From: Pyrinomonadaceae bacterium | GTDB lineage: Bacteria; Acidobacteriota; Blastocatellia; Pyrinomonadales; Pyrinomonadaceae | Reading direction: 5' to 3' | Assembly (NCBI GenBank): GCA_030841105.1 | Contig: JAVEDE010000124.1 | Coordinates: forward strand, 1 to 48,192 | DNA: 48,192 nt | Part shown: piece after piece, positions 7,284 through 15,222 of the stretch | How positions within the stretch are numbered: the stretch's first letter is position 1 | How the letters are laid out: each line of letters begins with the position of its first letter | Position numbers and translations under genes: made by a program | Notes under the pieces: generated by a model | Databases searched by the model: none | What the model saw: the letters and a program-made list of their open reading frames with translations, nothing else | Told to the model about the DNA's origin: nothing

Positions 7284-9563
7284 TCAGCCGCGCTTGGGTT
7301 GGTAGTTCTTGATGATGCTGCGCTTGCGAGGCTTTGCGGGCGTTCTTGCAGCGAGCAGGCTCTTGTTTCTGTTTTTGAGACGCCAGTTGAGAGATTCGTG
7401 GTGTTTGAAGCCGAGCAGGCGCGCGGCGTTCGACACTTTCCCCTGCGCGTCGCGCAGCGCCTTCTCGATCAGATGTTCCTCGAAACGCTGCACCTCTTCC
7501 TTGAGGGAGAAATTCGCCCACGGGTCTGCGAAGTCGGCCTTGCCCGTCAGGCGCAGCGCGACCGTCTCCACGGCCTCGGCCTCGATGGTGCTGCCGTCGC
7601 CCGCCGCCATCATCGTGCGCTCAATGAACGAGCGCAACTCGCGCGCGTTCCCCGGCAGCGGCAGACGGCACATCGCCTCAATCGCCTCGGCGGTGAAGCG
7701 CACGCGCTTGCCCTGCCGCGTCATCGCCTCGCGGATGAAGTGCTCGGCGACGGCCGGGATGTCCTCGACGCGCGCGCGCAGCGGCGGCAGTTCGAGTTGA
7801 AAATTTTGCAGGCGGTAGTACAGGTCGCGCCGGAAACGTCCCGCGGCGACCTCGTCTTCGATGACGCGGTTCGTCGCCGCCATCACGCGCACGTCAACGC
7901 GTTCCGTCGCGTCCGCGCCGACCGTGTGAATCTCGCCGTACTCGATGAAGCGCAGCAGCTTGCTCTGGTTCGTCGGACTCAACTCGGCGATCTCGTCCAG
8001 AAAGAGCGTGCCGCCCGCAGCGAGCCGCGCCGCGCCCGGATAGTCTTCCGACGCGCCCGTAAAACTCCCCCTCACGTGGCCGAACAGTTGCGACTCGATC
8101 AGAGACTCGCAGAGCGTCGCGCAGTTGACCGCGACGAACCGACCGGCGCGTCCGCTCCACTCGTGCATCAAGCGCGCGAGCAACTCTTTGCCCGTCCCAG
8201 TCTCGCCCGTCAATAGCACCGCCCCCTGCGAACGCGAGACGAAATGCGCGTGCCTGAGCAGAGCGGCCGTCTGCTCCGACCCGTAGGCGAACCCGGAAGT
8301 GTCGAACTCGATGTTGTGCGTGCGCTCGGCCGCAATCACGCGCCGCGCGCACGCGCGCAGACGCTTCAAGATGCTCGGGTGCTGCGTCCCGGCCAGAAGG
8401 TAATCGGCCAGTTCGTAGATCGCGCGCAGGTCTGCAATCGTCAGGTGCTCGCCCAACTCTTCGAGCATCGTCAACTCGGCCGTCCCGGCCTCTTCCAGCG
8501 CGCCCGCCTGCTCCGCCACTTCAAACGCACGCTGCAACACAGAGCGCGCCTCGCTCCGCCTGCCCAGACGCGCCAGTGCCGTGCCTTGCGTCGTCAACGC
8601 CCCGGCCAACAGAGCCTGCTGCCCGCCCGTCTGCAAACGCTGGACGGCCGCGGCCGCCACCCGCTCCGCTTCCGTGCTGCTGCCCTGTGCCAGAAAGACG
8701 CGCGCGCGCGTCTCGTCCACCTGCGCGATGTGGACGCTATCTTCCAGATTCACAAACAACCTGCGCGCAAAATTGAGGTGGTCGAGGGCTTCGTCGTAAC
8801 TGTTCCTGATGAAGAGGAAGAAGCCGAAGTTGTTCTCGACGCCCGCCTGATATGGCGTGTGACCCGCGCGTTCCAGATGCAGGCTCGCCTCAGCGTAGGC
8901 CAGCAGGGCGCGTTGCGCGTAGTCGTCGCGGTGCTCGCCCGCGCTCAAGGCTTCCAGCACGATGGCGAGTTCCATGTGGAAAAAGCCCTTCTGGGCGTCG
9001 CTGTCACCAGCCTCGAACAGGGGCGCGGCCTCGGTGAGAAAGCGCAGGGCGTCGCTGTAACGCGTGGCGCAGGCTTCGACCATCGCGCTGCGAAGCAAGG
9101 TCGTGGCTCTCTGCGCGACGTTGGCCGGGGAGACCTGCGTGAGCGCTTGACTCAGGATCACGCGCGCGTCGTCGTATGCGCCCGCGCGCCAGTAACAATG
9201 GCCGAGTTCGGTTTGCGCTTCCGCTACTTTTTCCGTCGCCCCCACTGCTTCGTATAATCTGATACTTTCGCTGATTAAATCTTTCGCCTTCTCCTGCGCG
9301 TCCGTAATCTGCCTGGAACTACCGATATAGCCCGTTAAAACGCCCGCGCGCAACAATATCTCCGCTGCGCAGGCGGTCTCTAAATTGTTCACACGCGGGC
9401 GCGCCCCGACGCCCTCCCACCACTCGGACAGTGAGACGCAGCCAGCTTCGTAATTGCCTGTCTCTTCAAACTGTTTGGCCGTCAGGCAGCTAACTCTGAC
9501 TCGCTCCGCGAGCGGCAACGCCGAGTCAAGTTGCTGGGGGGAGACTTGATTTGCTAAACCCAT
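7284..9563 (-). CDS. Sigma54-dependent activator with N-terminal TPR domain
   Basis: A 759-residue enhancer-binding-type regulator. Residues about 1-400 are helical TPR-like repeats instead of the usual receiver, GAF or PAS sensor. The central AAA+ domain has Walker A GETGTGKE (Lys459), the sigma54-contact loop as GSFTGA (residues 499-504, Ser in place of the usual Ala), Walker B TLFLDEIAEL and sensor MAATNR. The C-terminus has a Fis-type helix-turn-helix (about residues 690-735, KVSNAARLLGF). It should drive sigma54-RNA polymerase open-complex formation using ATP. The ATG at 9563 is preceded by AAAGG. It diverges from the small secreted peptide gene at 9714 across a 150-base promoter region. 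The TPR input suggests control by protein or peptide binding, which is an inference. Confidence 0.88.
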   Translation of the reverse strand: MGLANQVSPQQLDSALPLAERVRVSCLTAKQFEETGNYEAGCVSLSEWWEGVGARPRVNNLETACAAEILLRAGVLTGYIGSSRQITDAQEKAKDLISESIRLYEAVGATEKVAEAQTELGHCYWRAGAYDDARVILSQALTQVSPANVAQRATTLLRSAMVEACATRYSDALRFLTEAAPLFEAGDSDAQKGFFHMELAIVLEALSAGEHRDDYAQRALLAYAEASLHLERAGHTPYQAGVENNFGFFLFIRNSYDEALDHLNFARRLFVNLEDSVHIAQVDETRARVFLAQGSSTEAERVAAAAVQRLQTGGQQALLAGALTTQGTALARLGRRSEARSVLQRAFEVAEQAGALEEAGTAELTMLEELGEHLTIADLRAIYELADYLLAGTQHPSILKRLRACARRVIAAERTHNIEFDTSGFAYGSEQTAALLRHAHFVSRSQGAVLLTGETGTGKELLARLMHEWSGRAGRFVAVNCATLCESLIESQLFGHVRGSFTGASEDYPGAARLAAGGTLFLDEIAELSPTNQSKLLRFIEYGEIHTVGADATERVDVRVMAATNRVIEDEVAAGRFRRDLYYRLQNFQLELPPLRARVEDIPAVAEHFIREAMTRQGKRVRFTAEAIEAMCRLPLPGNARELRSFIERTMMAAGDGSTIEAEAVETVALRLTGKADFADPWANFSLKEEVQRFEEHLIEKALRDAQGKVSNAARLLGFKHHESLNWRLKNRNKSLLAARTPAKPRKRSIIKNYQPKRG

Positions 9564-9654
9564 GTTAGTGTTACCTTTCTACTATCCTGCTAATTAACTT
9601 GCAAGCAATTAAGCCTTTGCCTATGATGCCTGTGAAAGTATTTTGTCTGTCCTA

Positions 9655-9670
9655 TAAACACAAGTGTTTA
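9655..9670. promoter_or_regulatory. 7-bp-arm palindrome in divergent promoter region
   Basis: TAAACAC (9655-9661) and GTGTTTA (9664-9670) form a perfect inverted repeat with an AA spacer. It lies 43 bases before the ATG of the small secreted peptide and overlaps a TATAAA-like sequence (9653-9658). It looks like an operator, but no regulator can be assigned. Confidence 0.45.
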
Positions 9671-9713
9671 GACGGGTATCGCCGACCACAACAACTTTGC
9701 TTCAGGAGAAACC

Positions 9714-9959
9714 ATGAAAGTCTTAAGACAACTTTGCGCCGTTGCTGTATTAACCATCGTGCTCGCACAGGCGACTCTAGCTGATGATGGCGTCATACAC
9801 CCCGGAATCACCCCGCCTCCGCCGCCTCCGCCCACTGGCGTGATCCACCCCGGTTTGGCCGACCCTTGCGTAGAAGAACTCATTTGCGAGGAGACGGAGG
9901 ATGACTTAATGACGGAGATGACACTGATCCTTGCCCGGAATTTACTCGCGCTGTTCTAA
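9714..9959 (+). CDS. Small secreted proline-rich GVIHPG peptide
   Basis: An 81-residue precursor. The signal peptide MKVLRQLCAVAVLTIVLAQATLA is followed by DD and a short mature region. There the hexapeptide GVIHPG occurs twice, separated by ITPPPPPPPT. After that come DPCVEELICEE (two Cys) and an acidic-to-hydrophobic tail TEMTLILARNLLALF. A good ribosome site (AGGAG) lies 6 bases before the ATG. The mature peptide would be about 58 residues, exported. I do not know a function. The repeated motif, paired cysteines and hydrophobic end suggest a processed or assembled extracellular peptide. It diverges from the TPR-sigma54 regulator, so regulation by that protein is plausible but unproven. Confidence 0.75.
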   Translation: MKVLRQLCAVAVLTIVLAQATLADDGVIHPGITPPPPPPPTGVIHPGLADPCVEELICEETEDDLMTEMTLILARNLLALF

Positions 9960-10265
9960 TTGATTCTTCAGTTTTCCGTCCCTAAACTCGCTGCTGTGAT
10001 TAATCTCAGGCGGCGCGGCCGACGTGTGTTGACCGGGAAGACTTGGCCTGCGCGGGGGGCACGGCAGATGTCCGGGAGAGGAGATATCCACAGCACGGCG
10101 AAGATTAACTGTTAGGGGTCGGTAAATGCAATTGTTTTCTTCGTTTGTAGAGCGTAAAAAGTTTCAGCGCGAAGGTGTTGGGCGCGGCGTCGCCTTTCGT
10201 AGTAAGATGCGCAACGAAGGCTTTCTTCCATTACATCCGAAATAAGCAAAGGAAAGTTGCATACG
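9960..10265. other. Intergenic stretch before the M61 peptidase gene
   Basis: No gene is supported here. A weak hairpin (GCCTTTCGT near 10189 with ACGAAGGC near 10214) lies before the peptidase gene. AAAGGAAAG at about 10250-10258 is its ribosome binding site. Confidence 0.45.
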
Positions 10266-12185
10266 ATGCTTCTACGTCGCACGTCTCTGTTGTCGTTCGT
10301 GTGGGTTCTGGTTTTGGTCGCGGCTCAGGGGGCGGGCGCGCAACAGCAGCAGCAGCGGAATACGCGTGCGCCCGCGGCGGGCGGCGCGCCCGACATCTCC
10401 TACACCGTCTCGATGCCCGAACCGCACACGCACCTGTTGCAGGTGGAGATGCGCGTGCGCGGCGCAGCGGCGTCGAACCTTCCGGCGCAGGTTGATCTGG
10501 TGATGCCCGTGTGGACGCCGGGGTCGTACCTCGTGCGCGAGTACGCGCGCCACGTGCAGGATTTCGCGGCGACCGAAGCGGGCGGCAGCAACCGTCCTCT
10601 CACGTGGCGCAAAACTAACAAGAACACTTGGCGCGTGGAGACGGGGGGCGCGGCGCGCGAGGTGCGCGCGACCTACAGCGTCTACTCGAACGAACTGACC
10701 GTGCGGACGAACGAGTTGCACGACCGCCACGCCTTCTGGAACAACGCCGCGCTCTTGATGTACGTGGACGGCCAACTCGCCTCGCCCTCGACCGTGCGCG
10801 TCGTGCCGTTCGGCGATTGGAAGGTGGCGACGGGGCTGCCCGCCGTCTCCGGTCAGCGCAACACTTTCCGCGCCGAGAACTTCGACGTGCTTTACGACTC
10901 GCCGTTTCTCGCGAGCGACTTCAAGACCATCTCGTTCGAGGTACGCAACGTTCCGCACCGCATCGTGATTGACGGCGAGGGCAACTACGACCCCGAACGC
11001 ATGCGGCGCGAGGTGCAGAAGATCGTGGAGACGTCCGTCGAGATGATGGGCGGCGTGCCGTACCACGATTACACTTTCATACTGATGCTGCACCCGTCGG
11101 CGGGCGGCGGCCTCGAACACTTGAACTCGACCGCGCTTATCATGCGCCGCTTCGCGTTTCGCCCCGAAGCCGCTTGGGATGATTTCCTCTCGCTCGTCGC
11201 GCACGAGTATTACCACCTGTGGAACGTCAAGCGCATCCGGCCGGACGCGCTCGGCCCCTTCGATTACACGGGCGAGAACTACACGCGCCTGCTGTGGGTC
11301 GCCGAAGGCATCACGAGCTACTACGAAAACATCCTGTCGCGCCGCGCCGGAGTCATCGGCGACAAGGAATATCTGACGACGATTGCCAACGCGATCCGCG
11401 GGTTGCAGAACACGCCGGGGCGGCTCGAACAGAGCATCGAAGAGGCCAGTTTCGACGCGTGGATCAAGTATTACCGGCCGGACGAAAACTCGCTCAACTC
11501 GGCCGTCTCTTATTACGACAAGGGGGCTATCGTCGGTCTCCTGCTCGACCTCGAAATCCGTCGCCGCTCGGCGGGCGCGAAGTCGCTCGACGACGTGATG
11601 CGTTATCTTTATAACGAGTACGCGAAGAAGAACCGCAACTACACGCCCGAAGATTTCCAGCGCGCGGCGGAACAGGCGGCGGGCGCGAGCCTCGACGATT
11701 TCTTCCGACGGTACGTTCGCGGGCGTGAGGAACTCGATTACAACACGGCCTTCGCGGGCGTCGGCCTGCGTCTGGAGACGGTCGCAGCCTCGGCGAGCGA
11801 CGCGTCGAAACCCGCCGCGCCGAAAGCCTACTTCGGCGCGAACCTGCGGCAGGACGGCGACCGCCTCGTCGTCTCAAGCGTTCCGTCCGGCACGCCCGCC
11901 TACAATCAGGGCATCACCTTCGGCGATCAGATCGTCGCGCTCGACGGCCAGCGCGTGACGCTCGCCACCTTCAACGCGCGCCTCGAAGAGCGGAAGCCGG
12001 GCGACGACGTGCGGCTCTCCGTCTTCCGTCTCGACGAACTGCGCACCGTCACGATCAAACTCGGCGGCCGCGCCGAAGAGAACTACCGCCTCGTGCCACT
12101 CACGCCGCAGACGCCCGAACAGAAGCGACTGTACGAGGGCTGGCTCTACACGCTCCCATCGCAGCGCGGCGGCACTGACGAATAG
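10266..12185 (+). CDS. M61 family (glycyl aminopeptidase-like) peptidase with PDZ
   Basis: A 639-residue secreted metallopeptidase. Signal peptide (LLSFVWVLVLVAAQGAGAQ), N-terminal beta domain (about residues 35-200), then the catalytic domain with zinc motif H313-EYY-H317 inside VAHEYYHLWNVKRIRP, diagnostic of M61. The downstream Glu in LWVAEGITSYYE is the likely third zinc ligand. A C-terminal PDZ domain (about residues 520-600) contains NQGITFGDQIVALDGQRV. M61 enzymes cleave peptides with N-terminal Gly or Ala; the exact substrate is unknown. The ATG at 10266 is chosen over an in-frame TTG at 10257, because the ribosome site AAAGGA is too close to the TTG. Confidence 0.9.
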   Translation: MLLRRTSLLSFVWVLVLVAAQGAGAQQQQQRNTRAPAAGGAPDISYTVSMPEPHTHLLQVEMRVRGAAASNLPAQVDLVMPVWTPGSYLVREYARHVQDFAATEAGGSNRPLTWRKTNKNTWRVETGGAAREVRATYSVYSNELTVRTNELHDRHAFWNNAALLMYVDGQLASPSTVRVVPFGDWKVATGLPAVSGQRNTFRAENFDVLYDSPFLASDFKTISFEVRNVPHRIVIDGEGNYDPERMRREVQKIVETSVEMMGGVPYHDYTFILMLHPSAGGGLEHLNSTALIMRRFAFRPEAAWDDFLSLVAHEYYHLWNVKRIRPDALGPFDYTGENYTRLLWVAEGITSYYENILSRRAGVIGDKEYLTTIANAIRGLQNTPGRLEQSIEEASFDAWIKYYRPDENSLNSAVSYYDKGAIVGLLLDLEIRRRSAGAKSLDDVMRYLYNEYAKKNRNYTPEDFQRAAEQAAGASLDDFFRRYVRGREELDYNTAFAGVGLRLETVAASASDASKPAAPKAYFGANLRQDGDRLVVSSVPSGTPAYNQGITFGDQIVALDGQRVTLATFNARLEERKPGDDVRLSVFRLDELRTVTIKLGGRAEENYRLVPLTPQTPEQKRLYEGWLYTLPSQRGGTDE

Positions 12186-12217
12186 TCGGGCGGCGCGAGA
12201 GTTAAAGCAACTGGTGA

Positions 12218-12286
12218 AACCACCAAGGCACAAAGACACAAAGTTAATTCATGAAAATTTCTTCGTGCCTGTGTGCCCTGGTGGTT
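12218..12286. repeat. 26-bp imperfect inverted repeat, CACAAAG/CACGAAG type
   Basis: The arm 12218-12243 (AACCACCAAGGCACAAAGAC and on) pairs with 12261-12286 with about four mismatches, all G/T-compatible in RNA. The loop is 17 bases. The arms are tandem 8-bp words. It starts 33 bases after the peptidase stop and ends 5 bases before the ATG of the SDR gene, so it also forms that gene's leader. Confidence 0.8.
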
Positions 12287-12291
12287 AGTTT

Positions 12292-13059
12292 ATGCAGGCG
12301 GTCTTGAATGCGCGGATGAACTTCGACGGCCAAGTTGCCATCGTGACGGGCGCGGCTTCGGGCATCGGCCGTGCGTGCGCGCTCGAACTGGCGCGCGGCG
12401 GGGCGGGCATCGTGCTCGTTGATCTGGCGGGCGAGGATTTGATGACGGAGACCGCGCGCCTCGTCCGTGACGCGGGCCCGCGCGTCGCCAGTTTTCATGC
12501 GAACGTGTCGGACTACGGCAAGGCCGAACGCATCGTCGCGGAGACGCGCGTCAGATTGGGCGGCGTCAACATTCTCGTCAACGCCGCGGGGACGACCGAG
12601 GACGCGCCCGTCTGGAAGATGACCGAGACGCAGTGGGAGCGCGTGCTCAATGTGAATCTTAAGGGGACGTTCAACTACATCCGCGCCGTCGCGGGCACAC
12701 TGCGCGCGCAAGGGTCTGGGAAGATCGTCAACGTCGCCTCCATCGAAGCCCTGCGCGGCCGTTTCGGCATCAGCAACTACGCGGCGTCGAAGGCCGGGGT
12801 CATCGCTCTGACACGCGCGGCCGCCGCCGATCTGGGGCGCGACGGCATTAACGTCAACGCCGTCGCGCCCGGCTTCATCCGCACGCCGATGATCGAACGA
12901 CTGCCCGCGGAAGTGATCGAAGAGGCCGCGCGCGAGACCGTCTTCGGGCGCATCGGCGAGCCGGAAGAGGTGGCCTCCGTCGTCGCCTTCCTCTGCTCCG
13001 AAGCCGCGCGCCACGTCACCGGCGAAGTGATCCGGGTTGACGGCGGGCAAATGCTTTGA
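12292..13059 (+). CDS. Short-chain dehydrogenase/reductase (FabG-like)
   Basis: A 255-residue NAD(P)-dependent oxidoreductase of the classical SDR family. Visible are the cofactor motif TGAASGIG near the N-terminus, LVNAAG, the catalytic Ser in NVASIEA, the YAASK catalytic Tyr and Lys, and the downstream VNAVAPGFIRTPM. The C-terminal RVDGGQML is typical of FabG-like 3-oxoacyl or alcohol dehydrogenases. Substrate is not resolved. It precedes an enoyl-CoA hydratase family gene with a 215-base repeat element between them, so a joint acyl-CoA pathway is possible. The ATG at 12292 lies right after an inverted-repeat arm with no clear Shine-Dalgarno. An alternative start is the ATG at 12316 (MNFDGQVAIVTG), which fits SDR N-termini better. 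Confidence 0.88.
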   Translation: MQAVLNARMNFDGQVAIVTGAASGIGRACALELARGGAGIVLVDLAGEDLMTETARLVRDAGPRVASFHANVSDYGKAERIVAETRVRLGGVNILVNAAGTTEDAPVWKMTETQWERVLNVNLKGTFNYIRAVAGTLRAQGSGKIVNVASIEALRGRFGISNYAASKAGVIALTRAAAADLGRDGINVNAVAPGFIRTPMIERLPAEVIEEAARETVFGRIGEPEEVASVVAFLCSEAARHVTGEVIRVDGGQML

Positions 13060-13270
13060 AGACAGTCACGAGTGACAAGTGACGGGTGACAAGTTGAAAA
13101 CAGTAAATCGTAGAGCAAGCACAACCAACTTTTAGCCGCGCGCAAACGACTGTTAGCCGCACACAACCAACTTTTAGCCCGGCACAACCAACTTTAGGAT
13201 TGAATGATTAGCGATTTACTATTAACTTGCTTCCGGCTCGTCACTCGTCACTTGTCACTCGTCACTGTCT
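13058..13270. repeat. Composite palindromic element with GTGACRA heptamer arms
   Basis: The left arm (13058-13112) contains GTGACAA, GTGACGG, GTGACAA words and AGTAAATCG. The right arm (about 13210-13270) is its reverse complement with small gaps: GAAGACAGT, then three or four GTGACRA words, then AGTAAATCG. The arms enclose a 21-bp tandem repeat. The element fills the whole gap between the SDR and enoyl-CoA hydratase genes and ends 4 bases before the latter's ATG. Confidence 0.85.
13119..13197. repeat. 21-bp tandem repeat, 3.8 copies
   Basis: Units start at 13119, 13140, 13161 and 13182. Each has the core CAACCAACTTTTAGCC (the second is diverged: CAAACGACTGTTAGCC). Period 21 is three times 7. 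It lies in the loop of the surrounding GTGACRA palindromic element. Confidence 0.8.
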
Positions 13271-13274
13271 TCTT

Positions 13275-14051
13275 ATGAATAGCTACGAGCACATAAATTT
13301 TACAATCGAGGATCGCGTGGGGCGGATCAGTCTGGCGCGCGTGCCGCTGAACGTTTTGAACATCGCGATGATGCGCGAGATGGGGGCGGCGCTCGAAGAG
13401 TGTTCGCGTGTGCGGGAGATGGTGGCGGTCGTGTTCGAGGCCGCGCCGGGGTCGCGCGCGTTCAGCGCGGGCGTGGCGATCGAAGAGCATGTGGCGGAGA
13501 CGATCTACCAGATGCTCGAATCGTTTCACAACATCTTCCGCGCGCTCGAAGCGATGTCGAAGCCGGTCGTGGCGTTGGTGGACGGGGCGGCGCTCGGAGG
13601 CGGGTGCGAACTCGTGTCGGCGTGCGATATTGTCATCGCGACGGCGCGCGCGCGCTTCGGGCAGCCGGAGATCAAGTTGGGCGTGTTCCCGCCCGTCGCC
13701 GCGATCATGTTGCCGCGCGTCATCGGTGAGCGGCGCGCGCGCGAACTCATCCTGACGGGCGAGTTGATTGACGCGCCCGAAGCCCTGCGGCTCGGACTCG
13801 TCAACTACGTCGTCGCGCCCGACGAACTCGAAGCGAAGGGGCAGGAGATACTCGCGCGGCTGCGCGAACTGTCCGCGCCCGCGCTGGAGTTGACGCGCCG
13901 CGCGCTCGATCTTGCGCGCGAGGAACGTCTGGAAGACGTGCTGGCGCGCGTCGAGAGTCTCTACCTGAACGAGTTGATGAAGACGGAGGATGCCAACGAA
14001 GGCGTCAACGCCTTCATGGAGAAGCGCAAGCCCGTCTGGCGCAATCGTTGA
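13275..14051 (+). CDS. Enoyl-CoA hydratase/isomerase family protein
   Basis: A 258-residue crotonase-fold protein that binds acyl-CoA esters. Visible are FSAGVAIEEH (oxyanion-hole region), ALGGGCELVSACD with the first catalytic-type Glu, and FGQPEIKLGVFPP with the second. Both glutamates of classic hydratases are present. The LGVFPPVAAIMLPRVIG stretch resembles dienoyl-CoA hydratases (Dch-like) of alicyclic or aromatic acid pathways, but substrate cannot be settled. The ATG at 13275 is chosen. An in-frame extension upstream merely translates repeat DNA (SLVTRHC). No Shine-Dalgarno precedes this ATG; the GTCACTGTCTTCTT repeat end is its leader. The stop region is duplicated downstream. Confidence 0.87.
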   Translation: MNSYEHINFTIEDRVGRISLARVPLNVLNIAMMREMGAALEECSRVREMVAVVFEAAPGSRAFSAGVAIEEHVAETIYQMLESFHNIFRALEAMSKPVVALVDGAALGGGCELVSACDIVIATARARFGQPEIKLGVFPPVAAIMLPRVIGERRARELILTGELIDAPEALRLGLVNYVVAPDELEAKGQEILARLRELSAPALELTRRALDLAREERLEDVLARVESLYLNELMKTEDANEGVNAFMEKRKPVWRNR

Positions 14052-14071
14052 GTTGATCGGGCGCAATCGTT
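14038..14071. repeat. 22-bp duplication at a stop codon
   Basis: GGCGCAATCGTT occurs at 14038-14049 and 14060-14071. The first copy leads into the stop codon of the enoyl-CoA hydratase gene. The second is in the short gap before the next gene. Confidence 0.65.
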
Positions 14072-14088
14072 ATCGTTGAGATAAGTCA

Positions 14089-15093
14089 ATGCGACAACCG
14101 GCACATTGCGAAAGTAAGAAGAACCGACAACGGCCGCGCGTGTCTCTGTGGTGCGTTGCGCTCGCCTGTGCGTTCGGGTTGATGTCGGGCGGCGTCGCGC
14201 GGGCGCAGTCGCAGTCGTTGCAAGTCGGTCGCACGGCGGGGCGAATCGAGTCGGGGCGTTCGGTTGACGAACTCGTCAAGCGCGCGATGGGCGTCGCGTG
14301 TGCGGAGCGGGAGCTAGACCCGCAGGGCAGCGCGCCGATTGACGAGATGCAGGCGCGGCCGTCGCTGCCCGTGCGCCATGCGGAAGTCGTGGCGGGGGCG
14401 GAGCGCGCGGAGCGTCTATTGCCGGTCGCAAAAACTCTGGCGGCGGAGTCGCTCCGCAGACTCGTGCGCGAGTACGGCATCAAGGAGACGGCGGGCGTGC
14501 GCGCGGCCTTCACGCGGCTCTCGCAGGTGAGCTTGATCAAGCCGGACATGGAACTGCGTGACAACGCCTCGGTGCTCTACAAAGAGCCGCGCACGATCCG
14601 CTTCGGCACAATTTTTCTTGCGGGCTTGCGCTCGGACGAAGGCATGCTCGGCGTGCTCGCGCACGAGTTGACGCACGCGGCCGACGGCGCGGGCGGCAGT
14701 TTGCGCGAACTCTTCCGCGGCGTGGCGCAGCGTGCGGGGGGCGCGGCGAACTTGCGGATCAGCGCGCGGCGCGGCGAAGAGTTGACGTGCGATCTGGTGG
14801 GCGCGCAGGCCGTGCGTGCTTACATCGCGCGCACGCCGGGCGTCGAGACGCTGGCGCGGCGCACGGCGCGCGCCCTCGCGCACAACTGCGTCGAGCGCGA
14901 CCACACGGATCGCGCGCACCTCTCGCCGCGCACGACGATGCGCGCCCTGCTCGCGCTCGACCCCGCGCTCGCGCGCGAACTGACGGGCGACCCGTTTGAA
15001 GCGAGTGCGCCGCCCGCCAACGTCCCGCCCGCGCCGCGCCGCACGCAACACCGCGCCGCGCATCCCATCTCCCCGCGCACGCCGCGTCGTTGA
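14089..15093 (+). CDS. Secreted M48-like metallopeptidase
   Basis: A 334-residue protein with a signal peptide (VALACAFGLMSGGVARAQ). The zinc site is H192-ELT-H196 inside LGVLAHELTHAADG. Glu231 in EELTCD fits the third ligand, with the M48-type Asp four residues later (Asp235). The surroundings (a FGTIFLAGL strand before the motif) suit M48-like peptidases. The C-terminal 40 residues are Pro/Ala/Arg-rich and probably disordered. It likely cleaves envelope or imported proteins; the substrate is unknown. It follows the enoyl-CoA hydratase gene after 37 bases. The stop codon lies in the loop of a 9-bp hairpin. Confidence 0.75.
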   Translation: MRQPAHCESKKNRQRPRVSLWCVALACAFGLMSGGVARAQSQSLQVGRTAGRIESGRSVDELVKRAMGVACAERELDPQGSAPIDEMQARPSLPVRHAEVVAGAERAERLLPVAKTLAAESLRRLVREYGIKETAGVRAAFTRLSQVSLIKPDMELRDNASVLYKEPRTIRFGTIFLAGLRSDEGMLGVLAHELTHAADGAGGSLRELFRGVAQRAGGAANLRISARRGEELTCDLVGAQAVRAYIARTPGVETLARRTARALAHNCVERDHTDRAHLSPRTTMRALLALDPALARELTGDPFEASAPPANVPPAPRRTQHRAAHPISPRTPRR

Positions 15094-15103
15094 GCGACGC
15101 GGC
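15081..15103 (+). terminator. Hairpin whose loop holds the stop codon
   Basis: GCCGCGTCG (15081-15089) pairs with CGACGCGGC (15095-15103). The loop TTGAG contains the TGA stop (15091-15093) of the M48-like gene. There is no U-tract, so it may be a termination or RNA-stability structure. Confidence 0.5.
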
Positions 15104-15148
15104 ACAGGGAAAAGCTTACATCACGACACCACCCAAACCGGGAGCAGT

Positions 15149-15205
15149 GGTTCAGTTTGAAATTAAAGCACGCGTCAACGTTGACTCGTAATTTCAAACT
15201 GAACC
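15149..15205. repeat. 17-bp perfect inverted repeat with nested palindrome
   Basis: GGTTCAGTTTGAAATTA (15149-15165) pairs perfectly with 15189-15205. The 23-base loop contains the perfect 12-bp palindrome GTCAACGTTGAC (15174-15185). It lies between the M48-like gene and the lipoprotein gene. Confidence 0.8.
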
Positions 15206-15222
15206 GCTACTCAACAGGGTCG

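Noticed and set aside
9600..9616. Possible -24/-12 sigma54 promoter on the minus strand (AGGC ... TTGCA)
   Set aside because: GG to GC spacing is 11 instead of the strict 10, so it is not a valid sigma54 promoter by the usual rule.
13119..13197. CRISPR-like array
   Set aside because: Units are directly adjacent with period 21 and no spacers, and no cas genes are in the window.
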